In this document: piece by piece, positions 42,201 to 55,257 of the stretch
Layout of the letters: each line of letters starts with the position of its first letter
Numbering within the stretch: the first letter of the stretch is position 1
Assembly (NCBI GenBank): GCA_003116995.1
Contig: BDSL01000184.1
Span: 32,856 to 96,855, forward strand
DNA length: 64,000 nt
Reading direction: 5' to 3'
DNA from: Yamagishiella unicocca
Taxonomy: Eukaryota > Chlorophyta > Chlorophyceae > Chlamydomonadales > Volvocaceae
Notes under the pieces: model-generated
Database searches by the model: none
What the model was told of the DNA's origin: nothing
What the model saw: only the letters and a program-made list of their open reading frames with translations
Program-made: the position numbers and the translations under genes

Positions 42201-44714
42201 ACGGTTGACGGTTGAGCTTGGTGAGTTAGGAAGCCATCCTCGGGGGAGGAGAGCAGGTCAGCGTAAGACCCCTACGGGCCCCGACAAACCCCTCACTCAC
42301 ACCCCCCTTGCGCCCTGCGCCTCCTACGTCGTTTCCAGGGGCTCCCTCGCTACCTCCTCCTCCCCCCAAACACACACACATTCCCTTTCTCCCCCCCCCC
42401 AACACCCCCGGCCACCCCCTCATACCAATTGCCCCCCCCCTCGTACCAATTGCCACCACAAGCAACTGCCCCGGGTCGCGCCGCGCCGCCGCCACCAGCG
42501 CCGCCGCCGCCGCCTCGCCTGCCGCCGCACCGGCACCGTCACCTCCGCCGGGTGCTGCCGCCGCCGCCGGGCCCCATAGGGCCCGCCTGGCCTCCAGCTC
42601 AGTGGGCGCGACGTCGGGCACGTCGCCCATGCCGTCCCTGCGGTTGGCGGTTGGCCGTTGGAGGTTGGTGTGGGACCGACGATGGCCGTTGCGGAGAGGC
42701 GTCCAGTTGGGACGGGGGCGCTCGTCTGGTTCACCGAGGCCCCTCCCAGGTGCTCCGTACGGCTCCCGTTGCTCGTCCCGCCGCCACGACCCGCCTTCAA
42801 CCGCCCCCACCCCCGCCGCATCGCATCCCGGCGGGCAACGGTCGACCCGACCCGACCCGGCCCGCCAGAGCCATGGAACCATCGCTCGTCCTTTGTACGG
42901 CAAAGGACGAGCGGCCCGCCAACCCGCCACACTCGCCGGGTCCTTTCATAACACCCTCTCCCTCTTCCGCACCCCGCAACACGGCTCCATGGCAAAAACG
43001 TTTCCTACTCTGGTGCTATTTCACGGTGCTGATCGACCTACGGGTTACGGGTTCCTTCATACCCCCCTCCCTCCTCCGAAGCCTATGCACCAGCTACACT
43101 TCCCATGTCGAGTAACCGGTCCTTTTCTGTAACCCATGCCAGCTCTAGTAGAAATCTTCGGCGATGACGCTTGTCTTCACTTCGGTGGTGGTACATTAGG
43201 TACGTTCGCCTCCCATGTCGTGTCACCGGGTCTTCTCGCCACCCCTCCCTTCCTTCCTCCCTCCTCCGAAGCCTATGCACCAGCCACAGCAGGCCCCTCT
43301 TATACTTAACCCCCTCCTATCCTTTTCGCGTCAACGGTTTCTACGCCACTCCCTCCGCACCTGCCGTAGTAGTCGGAGAGCGGCTGGGCCGGGGGGATCA
43401 GCGGAGCATCGGCACCGCCGTACAACGGCACGCCGCCAACGATGAAGGCCGCTGGCACCACCGGGGCCTTATCGCCGCCAACGACGTCCGAGGCTGCGGT
43501 CTGCTCGCCGCTCTTGTCGGCTGGCGGCTCGGCGGCGGGGCGGCAGGCCAGCAGCACTCGCGCCACATTGACTAGCCCCTGGGCTACGTCCTGTCGTACA
43601 GTCAGCATCCATCCATCCGGGGGGTGGGGGGAGATGGGGGGGGGGAGAATTGAGTTGGACGGCTCGGGGTGGCGAGGGGGGACTGGTTGGGAGCTTGGGA
43701 GCCGCAGGGGAGGGGGGATGCGTGTTTAAGAAAGAAAGATGTGCGGTGTGTATGTGCAGAGGGGCGTTTTCGGGGGGGGGGAAGTGTATCGTGATCCCCC
43801 TCCCCCAATCGTACCATGATGATGCCCCTCCCTGTAGCTTCGAGCTACTCGCACAATGTCCACCACCGCACCGTGTGTTGTACCGCACCCCACAGCGTCG
43901 GTGCGGGAAAGTCGCACCCACACCAAGCACCACCAGCTGGCCTAACAAGTAACAACTGCGAATGATGTTCTAGCAACACCAATGCACATACCCTTCGGCT
44001 TTGCAATAAAATAACACATTTCACCAGTCGGCCACCCCCAAACCTTCATTGCGCCGCCGCTGCCTGCCGCTCTGCCGGCCTCCTCGTCTGACGTACGCCG
44101 CTCCGATACCCTCATTGCCTGTGCGCTCGCGTATCCCCTCGAGGCTCCTCTCCTTCCTCCACCTCCGCCACCGCCACCGCCACCGCACCTTTCCCTGCCG
44201 GCCGCACCGCCTCCCCTTCCCCCCAACAGCTTCCTCTCATATCTGTGCCTCCCCCACCACTCGTACCTGGGGTTGACCTTTCCCTTCCCCGCTCCGCTTC
44301 AAGAATCTGACTCACCACGTTCCCTCGCACCACAGAGATGCCAACCACCTCAACAGTCGGCTGGGACAAGGCCACCGCAATGGCGATGGCGTCGTCCACT
44401 CCGGCATCGGTGTCGATCCATAACTTCGTCCTTGCAGCCGTCGCGCTGGGAGTACTCATGCAGACTGCTGCTCTTTGGAGGCTGGCTACGCCCGGGGCCC
44501 AGGCTGAGACTGCAGACCCTCGCAGGGCCCTACTGACCAGGAATCTCGAGGGAATGTAATTAACGACTCTTTGCTTCAGGTCTTTGGCTTGGAAAGGCGC
44601 TCCGTGCCAAAGCGGAGCCAAATGCCGGCCGTCTGGCAGCAGTCGGAATCCTCTAGTTATGTTAACTTGGCGCACATGTGCAGAACAAATAGAAAACGAG
44701 GAATACTTTTGCAT
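39258..44714 (-). CDS. Inosine/uridine-type nucleoside hydrolase with organelle-targeting-like N-terminus
   Basis: Exons 44316-44714, 43361-43590, 42447-42637, 42029-42168, 41342-41627, 40070-40633 and 39657-39721 join in phases 0, 2, 1, 0, 1 and 1. A last exon near 39,258-39,550 is approximate. The product should cleave ribonucleosides to base and ribose in purine/pyrimidine salvage. Landmarks are the Ca-binding [53 protein letters not shown], the FN of the substrate site followed by DPEAAD, and GDPLAVAAV. The first 85 residues before [14 protein letters not shown] look like a targeting peptide. Two oddities: the His of the usual HDP motif is Gly, and a poly-Ala block of more than 100 residues sits between GDPLAVAAV and [10 protein letters not shown]. 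Confidence 0.85.
40636..40835. repeat. GGGTTGGGTGGTGTG-type short tandem repeat
   Basis: About 15 imperfect copies in the nucleoside hydrolase intron between exons 41342-41627 and 40070-40633. Confidence 0.93.
41940..41996. repeat. Minisatellite, 16-bp unit, four copies
   Basis: CAGCTCCAAACCCCCC repeats in the nucleoside hydrolase intron left of exon 42029-42168. Confidence 0.93.
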
Positions 44715-47700
44715 GCGTCTCGGCGAAAACTAAAAAGGGAAAAGGTCATGCAGTATCGTACACAAATATGCCCCTATGAAAGCCCAGCAGTTCAGCCAGC
44801 ACGCTGAAGCAATTAATCTGTATTACTTGCGGTACCTGTAGGCGGCTGATTGGCTGTCGCAACTAACGATTCCATTTTTGGCTTTCAAACCGCCGCACAA
44901 ATATCGTGCAGGTATCTTTGCAGCGGCGATTACGCTGCACAGAATTGAACGATGTGCCACTTTCTACCACACTCCATCTCCACATAGGCGCAACGCGATC
45001 GAGGTACAACGACCTACCCGGACTTAAGGTGTCCGTGTCTTGTGTTCGCGTTTTGGGCCTTAGGTAAGCGTAGTCAGGTACGTAGCGCTCTACTGATGCA
45101 TGGCCCACCTCAGGACGCGCCATGGACAGCATGCATTCTTCAGAGCGTTAAAGGTACACCTAATTGCAACCGTTCTTCAGTGCAATCGCGCGCTTATAAA
45201 ACGCTTTTGGCATACATCCCCGCCATCTACACGTACACAATCCTAGCCTCGGATGCGACCTACAGCGACCTAGCGGTCGATACATCTTAAAGACATAAAG
45301 AGGCTAGCCTACATCCCCCCTCGGTTGGTTCGAGTTTGTTGTGCATTTCTTACGTCCGTGGCGAGACAACTTTGCCGCGTACCTTCCTCGTAGAATGAAG
45401 CCATGGCTTACTTACTGCCATGTCCAGACACGAGCCCATGTGCCGCCAAACCAAAACCTGTGATACACGTGCTCCGGAGCCCTGTCACCCCGAAAACCCG
45501 CGGTGTAAAACCCGTGCTCTGGAGCCCCCGGCGCCCGCAGCCACGCCTTCCACATGATCCCCATCCCAGAGCATCCTCAGGCACTTTGGCACAGCCCCAG
45601 GCGGGCCTCATTACAGTGTTGCAAAACAACGGAAGCCAACGGAAACACACCCGTGGTGCTCTGGATCTCTGGAGCACGTGCCATGTGTGCATCCCGTGCA
45701 TTGACGCCTCCATCCCCCGCCGCCCACCGCAACGCCTCATGTGTTTCCCCCCTCCCCCCTATGCACCAACCACATTTCCCCAGTCGCGTCACCGGTTCTT
45801 TTATTGTATCCCCCCTCCCCCCTCCGTCGCCGCGCCGCCGCGCCACTAGGTGTTTCGCCAGCGGCGACACGTACGGCAGGATGCACGGGACCATGTACGG
45901 CGGGCAGCGCGTGGCAGTCTCACACGGCGTCGTCTCAGTTACCCTGATTGACGAGGGACTAGCCCGAGAGCCAGTGGCGTGAGGGGGGGGGGGCGGGGGC
46001 AGGGTGACAGGCGGGAGGGCAAGGCCGGCAGCACCGCAGCTGTGAAGCCACCAGCGCCGCCGCTCCGAAGCCGCCAGCACAGCCGCTCCGAAGTCGCCAG
46101 CGCCGCCGCTCCGAAGCCGGCGGCGGCGCTGGCGCGCGCGTCTGCTTCGGAGGTGGAGGAGGTGCTGGTGTGCTGCTAGCACCCCGACAGTGCGCCCAGC
46201 TAACAGGAGCTGAGTCCTGCACCGCGCGAGTGTTTCACACCAAAGTATCGTCTGTGTCATCAGTAGTTAGTTTGTGGCGTGCTTTAATGTCTTCCCAACA
46301 AGGAACTGCCAACAACTATTGGATGAACATCGATGGGCGCTCTCTGCTGTGCCGTACCCTCTGCTGCCCCCCCTGTTGCGGTGTGGTCGCACATCGATGG
46401 GCGCTTTCTGCTGTGCCGTACCCTCTGCTGCCCCCCCTGTTGCGGTGTGGTCGCACATCGAGGGGCGCTCTCTGCTGTGCCGTACCCTCTGCTGTGCCGT
46501 ACCCTCTGCTGCCCCCCGTGTTGCGGTGTGGTCGCACATCGAGGACGGGGCCAGCTCGCAGCGGTGCTTGTACGACTGTACGACAGCTTGATGCGCCGCG
46601 AAGTAAGGACTGCTGGGCGTCCGCGGGGTTTCCTTGCAGCGCCGTCTTCCTTGCCCCCCTTCCTTGGGGGCCCTCTTCGCAAGCCCAGCCATCCTGAACC
46701 GGTGCCCCCCCCCCGCGTTACCGGTTCTATTATTATAACCCCCCCGGCCCGGTTATTTTCTGTACCCCCAACCCCCTAGAAACATCTGTTCTAAGCGGTT
46801 TTCCTCACATCCACGGGACACCACGGGTCTTCCTCGCAACCCCCCCGTAACCCGCCCCGGCCAGCACGTCGTCCTGAAGGGGTGAGGGGCGGCAGCAGCG
46901 GAACGCAGTGGTGCCTGGCTGCCTTGCTGGCTGCTGCCCCTTTGCCAGGACTGCATGGGCCTGAGGTGGTCTGGTGGGCCCCAGGAGGGCCAGCGGACAC
47001 AAGCGAGGTGCAGGTCGCGCGCACCTGGTCCTGAGACATACCGCCTCCATGCCTGGTAAAGGGACGGAAGACAGTTCTCAGGAAACGGCAGGAGAACGTG
47101 CGATGGTACGGTCCACGGAACAGAATAAAATGATGTAAAACAATAAGATGTAGTATGGCGTTCGTGCCGGCTGTAAGTTTCCCTTTCAAGTTTCAACATT
47201 ACCATGCGTCGAGAAAAGGAAATAATTATGTATGCATGTGTCATGCCCAGCGAAACGGGGGCGACCAGCAACCTACTAGCGTACGCGGATTGCGCGGGAG
47301 GCAGGGCTGGCAGTATGTGGCTGCTGTCATCATCGACCGCAGCCTGCCGCCCTATCCACCCTGATCCACCCTACCTCCGGACGCCTGCCTGATGCCGTCG
47401 GCCTGGCTCGGTGCCCGCCGCTACGTGTTCGATTTTGTTTACAAATGCGCGGCATTATTGACTTGCAATTTGCGCTGCGCCAAGCAAGTAAGGCCAGCGC
47501 ATGCGTGATAGCTACATTTCCGCCTTGCTTTCCGCCGCGCCTTTTTTCTCTAGCCCAGCAATTATATCATCACGGCCTTTTCCCTTCCGCCGCCTTCCAC
47601 ACACCCCTAGGGCCGTTCCAGTGTGCGCACGTGCGCTGACGTGCGCTGACGCCCCAACCCAGCGATGACTTAAACCGGCCTCGCTCCGGGCGAGTGGCGT

Positions 47701-48501
47701 GTAAACTACTAGCATTGAAACTTGTTGTTTACAATCGCACCCATACGTGGTTTGCGGGTGGATAGAATGCACGCCACCTATAATTACGTACCACACACGC
47801 ACCTGACGACAGGTACCGACACAACCGCGCTACGTTGTAACAGCCCTGCTGCTGCGAGCGAGCGTACATACACGAAGTACGTGTATGTGCATGCCAACGA
47901 ACCAACGAACCCAGCCAAAAGAACTTACACGCACGGCACGCGTGCGCGCAATAACCAGCCGAACGACTAATTAACCAACCAATAACCGACAAAACGTCTA
48001 TATCTTACAAAGGGTTCGACCTTCAGCGTCCATCCATCCATCCGTCGTTCTTCGATTCGCACGTCGTCTTCACGTCCTCCTCGCAATCACGTGCGCCCGC
48101 TGCTGCTCGTCATCACGCTGCTGTTGCGTGCACCGCCCGACAATCAATCTTCGCCGACCTCGCCGCACACAGATCCCGCCTGCTGGTTCTCAAAAACAAT
48201 ATCATCAATCAATACGATGGCTCCTGAGCGGCTGCGCGCAGCTCATCATATGGGACCATGGGCAGTCCCAGACGCGGCCCGGGGGAGATACGGGGGACCA
48301 AAAATGAATAATGCACATATATAAAACATATACGTATCGCGAGCGAATGAAAGCCACGTAAATGGGGGCGCAAGCTTCACATCCTTGCAGAAGCACCTAA
48401 CCGAGCATACATATTTTTCCTTTGTTTCTTCTCGTCACGCACCGCTGACCGTGCGTGGGGGCGACCCAAAGGTCGGTCCTCGTCAGTTACCGCCGCCCGC
48501 C
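44715..48501. other. Spacer between the nucleoside hydrolase and zinc-finger gene A
   Basis: Several open frames overlap here (for example 45,577-46,260 minus and 45,554-45,982 plus), but I found neither known domains nor consistent splice sites. The stretch 45,835-45,980 has high GC at third positions on both strands and could hide an exon. The section also carries a 64-bp tandem repeat at 46,333-46,555, a family-1 interspersed repeat at 46,786-46,835 and a family-2 copy at 45,761-45,806. Confidence 0.45.
46333..46555. repeat. Tandem repeat, about 64-bp unit, 3.5 copies
   Basis: Units start GATGGGCGCTCTCTGCTGTG and end GGTGTGGTCGCACATC. One copy carries an internal partial duplication of TGCTGTGCCGTACCCTC. 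It lies outside the recognised genes. Confidence 0.95.
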
Positions 48502-51500
48502 CTATGCAGCGGCCAGCAGCCGCTGCGCCTTCCACCACGCCGCCGCAGCCGGAGCCGACGGCTTGGAGGAGGCAGGCGCCAGCCGGTGCTGGTGGTGGTG
48601 CAGCTGGTGCTGCTGCCGCTGGTCGTGAGATGTCAGCACCTCCAAGTAGAAGTAGGTCGCCGCAACGTCGCCGCCGAACTTAACACCCACCACCGCCGGG
48701 AGGCCAGCTGCGCAGCTGCCGTACGCCTCGCCCACGGTGACGTACGTGCCGCTCTCCTCGCAACGCACGAGGAGGCGCTCCAACGGAACGCAACCGCCAT
48801 CGGTGATGGAGGTGAAGAGCGGCTCGTAGAAGAGCACGCGCTGCTGCTGCGGGTCTGCTGTGGGGGAGCCCTCCAGCGGGGTTGGATTCTTTGGGCCGGC
48901 GCCGGGAGGAGTGACGTAATGAGCAATCGTGTTGCGCACGTACCACTGCTGCTGGGCCGGTGCCGGTGTCGGCATCGCCGCCGGCGTCACCGTCGGCGCC
49001 GACATCGTTGTCGGCGCCGGCACCAGCAGCATTGTCGGCGCCTTCACCAGCAGCGGTGTCGGCGCCGTCAGTGTTGTCGGCGCCGGCACCATCAGCATTG
49101 TTGGCGCCGTCAGCATTCTCGGCGTTGTCAGCGTCGGCATCATTGGCATCATCGCAAGCACCGGTGCCGCCGTCATCAACGGCGTCAGCGTCGTCGCTTT
49201 GATTGGCGACGGCGCCATCTGCGGCGCCATTATCATCGACGCCGTCAGCGCAGTCTGCGTCGCCGGCTCCATTGAAGTCGCCGGCATCAGCATCGGGGCA
49301 GACGGCATCGTCGGCGTCAACAGCTTCGCCGGCGTTGTTGGCGCCGCCGTCGGTGTCCGCGGCGCCGTCATAGCCGGCGGCTTGAGGGGCGACGACGCCG
49401 GCGGGGTGGCGGCGGCGCTGGGAGCGCAATCCGGCATGTACGAGTCGGCAAACGGCGAGGAGGGAGATCCCGAGAGGGGAGACGAGGTGCGGGAGGCGGA
49501 AATGTCGTACTCGCTGGCGGCGATGCTGCTGCTGGAATGGGACTCGCCGTCGGCGGTGGCGCTCCTCATCACCCGACAGGAGGCAGCAGACCGGTCGGGG
49601 CCCTTGCCGCCGGACAGCCCTGCAAGCAAGGAAGGGCGGCGGGGCAAAAGGAGGATGTAGGAACAGCTAGCAGGGAGGGCGTGAGGGGGCAGGCGTATGT
49701 CGCAAGCCGCCGTACGTCGGCCACCAGCAGCATAAGGCCCGGTCTTCCATGCGTTGCGCTGCAGCCCGAGTTAGTGGCCCCGGGGGCACCTGTCCGACGC
49801 ACCTGTACCACACCCACACCCACACCCACACCCACGCCGCTACAACAACCCACGCCGGTTAACACTGATGTGAGATGAACCCACATGTGGTATTTTGATG
49901 CAAGGCGGTAGACTAATCGTCAAGGCGGTAGACTAATCGTCAAGGCGGTAGACTAATCGTCGCCCCCATGCTTATCATCCGTCAGCGCACTTTCACACAG
50001 CGCACGCACCCGCCCCTTGCCCCCAACACAACCGGGCCTTACTATTTCGACAGCCGGGCCTTACTATTTCGACAGCCGGGCCTTACTATTTCGACAGCCG
50101 GCGCCGGTTCGAGGTCAGGAAACGTATGCAGGCTAGCGGGCGGCGGGGGACGGGCCCGAGGCCGGGGCCGACAGACGCAACCCCCGCCGCCAGGTGAACA
50201 AACTAACTAACATCAGGTGAACAAACTAACTAACATCAGGTGAACAAACTAACTAACATCAGGTGAACAAACTAACTAACATCAGGTGAACAAACTAACA
50301 CAACATACAGAGTAAAGCGCCTCGCGCCTCGCTCACCTGTGCTCGCAGTCCTGTCGAGGCCCAGCCCGAAGATGAAGTCCCTCAACGTCACGTCCGATGA
50401 CGGGCGCTTGGCCGGGACGTCGTGTAGGAGCGCATCGCTCCTGTTGGGGGCGGCGGTGGCGCCTGGGTGGGGAGGCGGCCCTTGAGGCCGGCGGGTGTCG
50501 CGCAGGACGTTGCTCCAGGAGGTAAGCTGCTGCTGCTGCTGCTGGCCGGGGGCAGGAGCCTCAGGGCTGCACTGCTGAAGGACGCTGCTGCTGCTACTAG
50601 TGCTGCCGCTGTTCATTACGCCGCTCAGGCCGTTCATCAGGCCGCTGGCGCTGCTGTCGTTGCTGCTGCTGCTGCCACCGCTGGCAGCGGCGGAAGCCGC
50701 GTTGGCGGCGGCGGCCGCGTAGCTGACGGCCACTGCCGGGCGCCGTACCGGGCTGACGTCACTGAAGATGACGCCACTGGAGATGACGTCGCCGTCAGTG
50801 CCCCAGGCCCAGCAGTTGCCGTTCCTCGCTGCCGCTGACGTGGCGGCGGGTTTTGCCCACACGGACTCGCCGCTGGCGCCGGCTGCCTTGCGTCGTCCCG
50901 CCGCCGACGGCTGCCTGCTGGCGTCGTCCCGGCGCCCTCCCTGGAGAGCCTTTGGAAACGCCTCGTGGGTCGTCTTGATCATTCCGGGGCACGGGGTCCC
51001 GTCATCCAAGGTGGCGGTGCAGGCAAGTCCGTCGATCGCCTGTATGTGCCCAGCCCAGCCATCGATGTTTCGTTAGGTAGGTTTCGTTAGGTTAGTTTGT
51101 CTGGCGGTGCCAAGCAAGGCGCGCGATCATGCCAAGCACCATTCCGGACAGGGTGCCCAGGCAACGCTGCTATGCGACCTATCATGACCTATTCAGCTTA
51201 CGTGGGACCTATTCACCTTACGTGGGGTACCGACTGAGAAAGCAAGCATCGCAGCCCCGACCATGCACGCAGGTAATAATTGCAGGTGGCCGCGAAATTC
51301 ATACCCGGAGGCAGGTAGGGCACAAATGGACAAATGGGTGCGAGCGAGCGGGGTCATCGCTGCGTTTGCCGCATTAGGTCACCTTGAACTTGGCGTCGAT
51401 GCGACCGCGGGCGCCGAGAGCCAAGGCGTCAAAGCAATCCTCGTGGTAAAGCGTCCCCGGGCACTCGCGAATTGAGCACTCCGCCTCCCTGAGCGACGCA

Positions 51501-51843
51501 GCGAGTTGGAAGCACATTTTAAATGAACGCGCGACAGGAAACAGCTTGGAGCTCACGTCATCGCGCAGGGTCTCGCGCAGGCACGCAGCGACATGGTTAA
51601 GAGAAACGGAAACTAGAATGCACATCATGCAGGATCAACGCGGTCCATTATTTATGCGTTGCACAAGCGCTTCCTTATCATATACCGGTAGCTAGCGCTT
51701 CCGCCGTGGCGCGGAGCTCTCGGGACGTCATCCCCGAACGCAGGTCGGGGCCCCCAAATGAGGATGATGCAGTAGTAATGATAAACTTACCAGTGATTGG
51801 CTCCCTTGTCCATCGCCGCGCAGCAGAGCCCGCACGCAAGCAT
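48502..51843 (-). CDS. Zinc-finger protein A of an unrecognised three-gene tandem family
   Basis: Four exons, 51791-51843, 51383-51488, 50337-51039 and 48502-49619, total 1,980 nt and encode 659 residues ending in TAG. Start ATG is at 51,843 (MLACGLCCAAMDKGANHWEA). The finger ligands are C-x2-C-x14-C-x4-C-x5-H-x2-C in exons 1-2, then C-x9-C with LDDG (residues about 65-80) in exon 3. Residues about 290-530 are a Ser-rich then Met/Pro/Ala/Thr-rich linker. Residues about 548-620 form a C-terminal domain (LFYEPLF, LVRCEESGTYVTVGEAYG). Intron phases 2, 0 and 1 match B and C. The ligand order resembles PHD-type fingers, which suggests a protein- or chromatin-binding role, but I do not recognise the family and assign no function. 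Confidence 0.8.
49901..49960. repeat. Three perfect copies of a 20-bp unit
   Basis: CAAGGCGGTAGACTAATCGT three times in a row, in intron 3 of gene A. Confidence 0.98.
50029..50103. repeat. Three copies of a 22-bp unit
   Basis: GCCGGGCCTTACTATTTCGA with CA, in intron 3 of gene A. Confidence 0.97.
50192..50302. repeat. Five copies of a 23-bp unit
   Basis: AGGTGAACAAACTAACTAAC with ATC, in intron 3 of gene A, close to the donor of exon 50337-51039. AGGTGAAC resembles a splice-donor word. Confidence 0.96.
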
Positions 51844-54800
51844 GCTTGTCTGAATCTACCTGCTGGTCTGTAACAACTGTCGCGGAGACCCTGAGGACAA
51901 ACTGTATTTCCAATTATATGGTATTCGCAATGGTTAATATGCAATAGTCATTCCCCAGCCTGCGATAATTTATAGGCTGGGGGTTGACTATTGTGTACGA
52001 TGGGGGGGCCTTACGGAAGGCGCAGGTCCACTGCTTCAAATATGTGTTGCTAAGTATTTGGTGCTGCATTCTTGGTAGTTATCCCCCCGACTATATACGT
52101 GCCGCCTTTCGCGGCTGAGATTCGCGGCAAATCTCCGCAACACACTGTGCGAGCGTTGTTTCCTGTAAAAGCATAAACAACATATAATTAAATACAGATG
52201 TGGCGAACGACTTGGACTCCCAACAATCCCAACATCCCCAGGACCAACATGATTCGATGATATCCTATGCGTGGGCCGCCTGTTTTGACATCTTCATGCC
52301 AGCGCTCCCCTTGGTTTCCTTATTATGGTGTCCCGCCAAATAAGCAGCAAGTCCCCTTGGATCGATTCATATCAATGCAGCCGTTGCCAATAGTCGCATC
52401 GATCGCACCTTCAGCCTGATGGCAGATAGGTATACGCTAAATCTCGATTTCGTCACGCCTGGCATGGCAGGGAACGGGCGGCGGAGCCATGGTCAGGGTC
52501 TGTGCGTGTCATCGTCGCCTGATTAGGCACTGCTGCTCCGCCAGGTTGGCTCGCTCAAGGCAATGCATGCCTACGGTTGCTTGCAGCGCCAAGCCTACGT
52601 ACTCGCGCCCACGCACGTACGTATACCGGTAGGTGGGCGACGATCGAGCTGCTCGTGGTGGAGGTAGGATAGCTAGCTGCATGCAGCTATAGCTAGCTGC
52701 TGCACGCAGGTAGCTAGGGCACGGCGGCAGGAACGACGGAGGCACGCACGCACGCAGCACGCAGCAGCAGGTAGCTAGGGGAGTCGACAGCATACATGCT
52801 GAGTAATGCACTGGATGAGCGGCGGATAGATAGTGTTTCGTTGTTTGCTTGCTTGCTTGGTGGATGGCCTGCCTACGTACCCGGGCCCTGCTGCACGCCG
52901 TGTATGTTTTATAGATGCTGTGCTGGGCCGCGAAGGAGTGCCGTGTATGTGTGCGTGAGTGGTCACGCACGTCACAATAATGCTTGGTCTGGAACCCACG
53001 GTAACCGTTACAACAACGTGGCGTACTATGTATGGTAATACGCAGCGGCTCATCATTCGCTGGCCAATCAAGCAAAGTACGCGCATACATACATGCAGCC
53101 GGTAGCTAGATAGTTCAGGCATGCAGCCGGCACGTATGGTAACAAGTCGCGCACGGCTCTCGCATACATGTATGAGGCAGCAGAGTGCAGCAGGCCCTAG
53201 CAGGCAGTGGAACGCGCGCGGGATAGGAAGCAGCTGCTAGCTAGCAGAGTGCATACGTGCGTGCAAAACATACATAGCGCCTACCTTCATTCGTTCGTTA
53301 TTACGTGCCTAGCCTGCTGCTATCGCATCTTGCTTGCGGCAAGCTAAGTAAGCACGCACGGATGGTAATAAGGTTACGCTGGCGCTAGGCCTTGCGTGTG
53401 TTAAGGGGGCGGGGCGGTGAGGGTGTCAGTAGACCCTATACGCTCGCGCCACCGGACTCGGTAATGTATGTACGTACGTATACAGTGCATGTGACGAATG
53501 TGCTGGTCGTGGCTTTCAAGCTGTTAACTAATCCCACGTGCGACGCTCGCCGGGAGAGAGGGTACATAGGTCGTATGATAAGCGGGCAGCAGGACGCGTG
53601 TCTGAGCGCGATGAATAAGTAAGAATGGTTCCGTTCAGCCGTCATATGACGGCTGACGTTCATGGCTTCGTTCCTCATCAGCATTCGGGGTCGTTCCTCA
53701 TCAGCATTCGGGGTCGTTACCCCTGCCCCGACACGGTCATCCGCTGCTTCATCAACGGTAGATAGGTGGTTACCCAGCCATGCATGCGCATGCATGTCGT
53801 CTGCTGATGAGTGCGCAGCTCCGCGATCGCTCGGTCCTAACTGTATTTAGGGTTAGTTGTCCTGTAACGGTGGAGTAACCGCGGCTTCCCCGCCCTAGCA
53901 GTCCCACGCGTGGGACTGCTACCGTACGGCGAGTGCAACAAACGGCGGTACATGCATAGATAGGTAGGAGCACAGCGTTAGTTACACCCGTACATACATA
54001 GACAACGAGTCCATACATGCCATGGGGGCCGTGGCAGCTCCACACCAAAAGGTCGATGAGCCACAGGGCACATCGCCAGACGCTGAAGGATGTGTCAGGC
54101 GATGCACCCGATGTCTCTACCTTCTGGTCTGGGGCCGACTGCAACAGTTACTACTACTGAAATGATTTTCTACTGATGAGCTCGGAAGTTTGGAGGTTAC
54201 AGCGACACAGTTTGGTCAGTTCTTTTGCCCTCCTTTTTTAATTTGTTTTCGGCCATTGTGTGCATTAGTTTCCACGGCATTAGCCTGGCATGCGTTTGGG
54301 ACCCAAAGTCGTTATGAGCGGCGGTAGATAGCTTTTGTTGTAACGGTTACAGATAGCTATAGCTGAGCATCTGGCAGCAGGCCGTTGGTGTATCGTCGCT
54401 GCTAATTGTGGTGGAGCTGTTGTGGAGCCAACGTCCAGCTTGCTACCGGTACCTGGTTTATTTGTCCTAAGGTTCGATCTGCAAGCCGCACTGTCGCTTG
54501 ACAGGCTGGCAGTTGTTCTGGTTGGATCGTGGCTGCGACGCATTGTCTCACCGGTTGCAGTCTGCAAGTAAGGTATGGTGGTGGTCGGTTCCTGATAGAG
54601 GACCCTACAGCGCAGTTTCCTACTGGGGTGCTGCTGGCTGCTGCTGTTTTTGCCTCGGCACCGTTGGCTGGTGTCATGACGGTTTGCAATTGGTGCGTTG
54701 CGGCTGGGTTTCTGTCTCCCTCGTCTCCTGCTGTGTCAGGCGATGTGTCGGATGGTTCTGCCGTTCGGTCTGGGGCCCACTGGAACAAGTACATTGCTGT

Positions 54801-55257
54801 TACTGTCGATCAGGCTCGCTGGAATTCCTTTTGCCTAGATGTTCGTGCGCCTTGCAAATCGATCTAAGAAAACAGAGACTTCAGGAGACGTTGGGTTTAC
54901 AACGTCAATTTTTGAAAATGGGTTAGAAAAAAAGGAATCTCCATAGGAATCTCCAAAATTGTTGCGCCCAGGCAACATTACCGCGGCGCAAAGCCATTGG
55001 TAGCAGCAAATAACAGTCACGACTTGCTGGTGTTCCGTAACAATGTTATGGCCAGCCGAACGCCCAGTGTACGTGTCCCTTTCGGTAACCTTTAAAACGC
55101 ACACAAAACGCGCTACCCACAACAGAGCCCGAAATGCGCAGAGTCCTTGGCTCCGCGCCCAAGTCGTGCCCCCCAATCACCACGACCGGCTGTTACTACC
55201 GCATGTAGTGTGCTCCAAGCACAACACGTGTTTATCCGACGACATGATTCTGGCAGG
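51844..55257. other. Spacer between zinc-finger genes A and B
   Basis: This is the presumed 5' flank of A and 3' flank of B. It contains many TAGCTAGC/CATGCATG-like short palindromic words at 52,560-53,380, and a duplicated 60-bp segment (54,089 and 54,731). A plus-strand open frame of 112 codons at 54,529-54,867 has hydrophobic stretches but no recognisable domain and no splice support, so I do not call it a gene. Confidence 0.45.

Noticed and set aside
48385..49660. Plus-strand frames opposite gene A (Val/Ile/Gly-rich, 243 codons)
   Set aside because: They mirror the repetitive linker of gene A. The minus-strand frame alone connects by phase to the finger exons.
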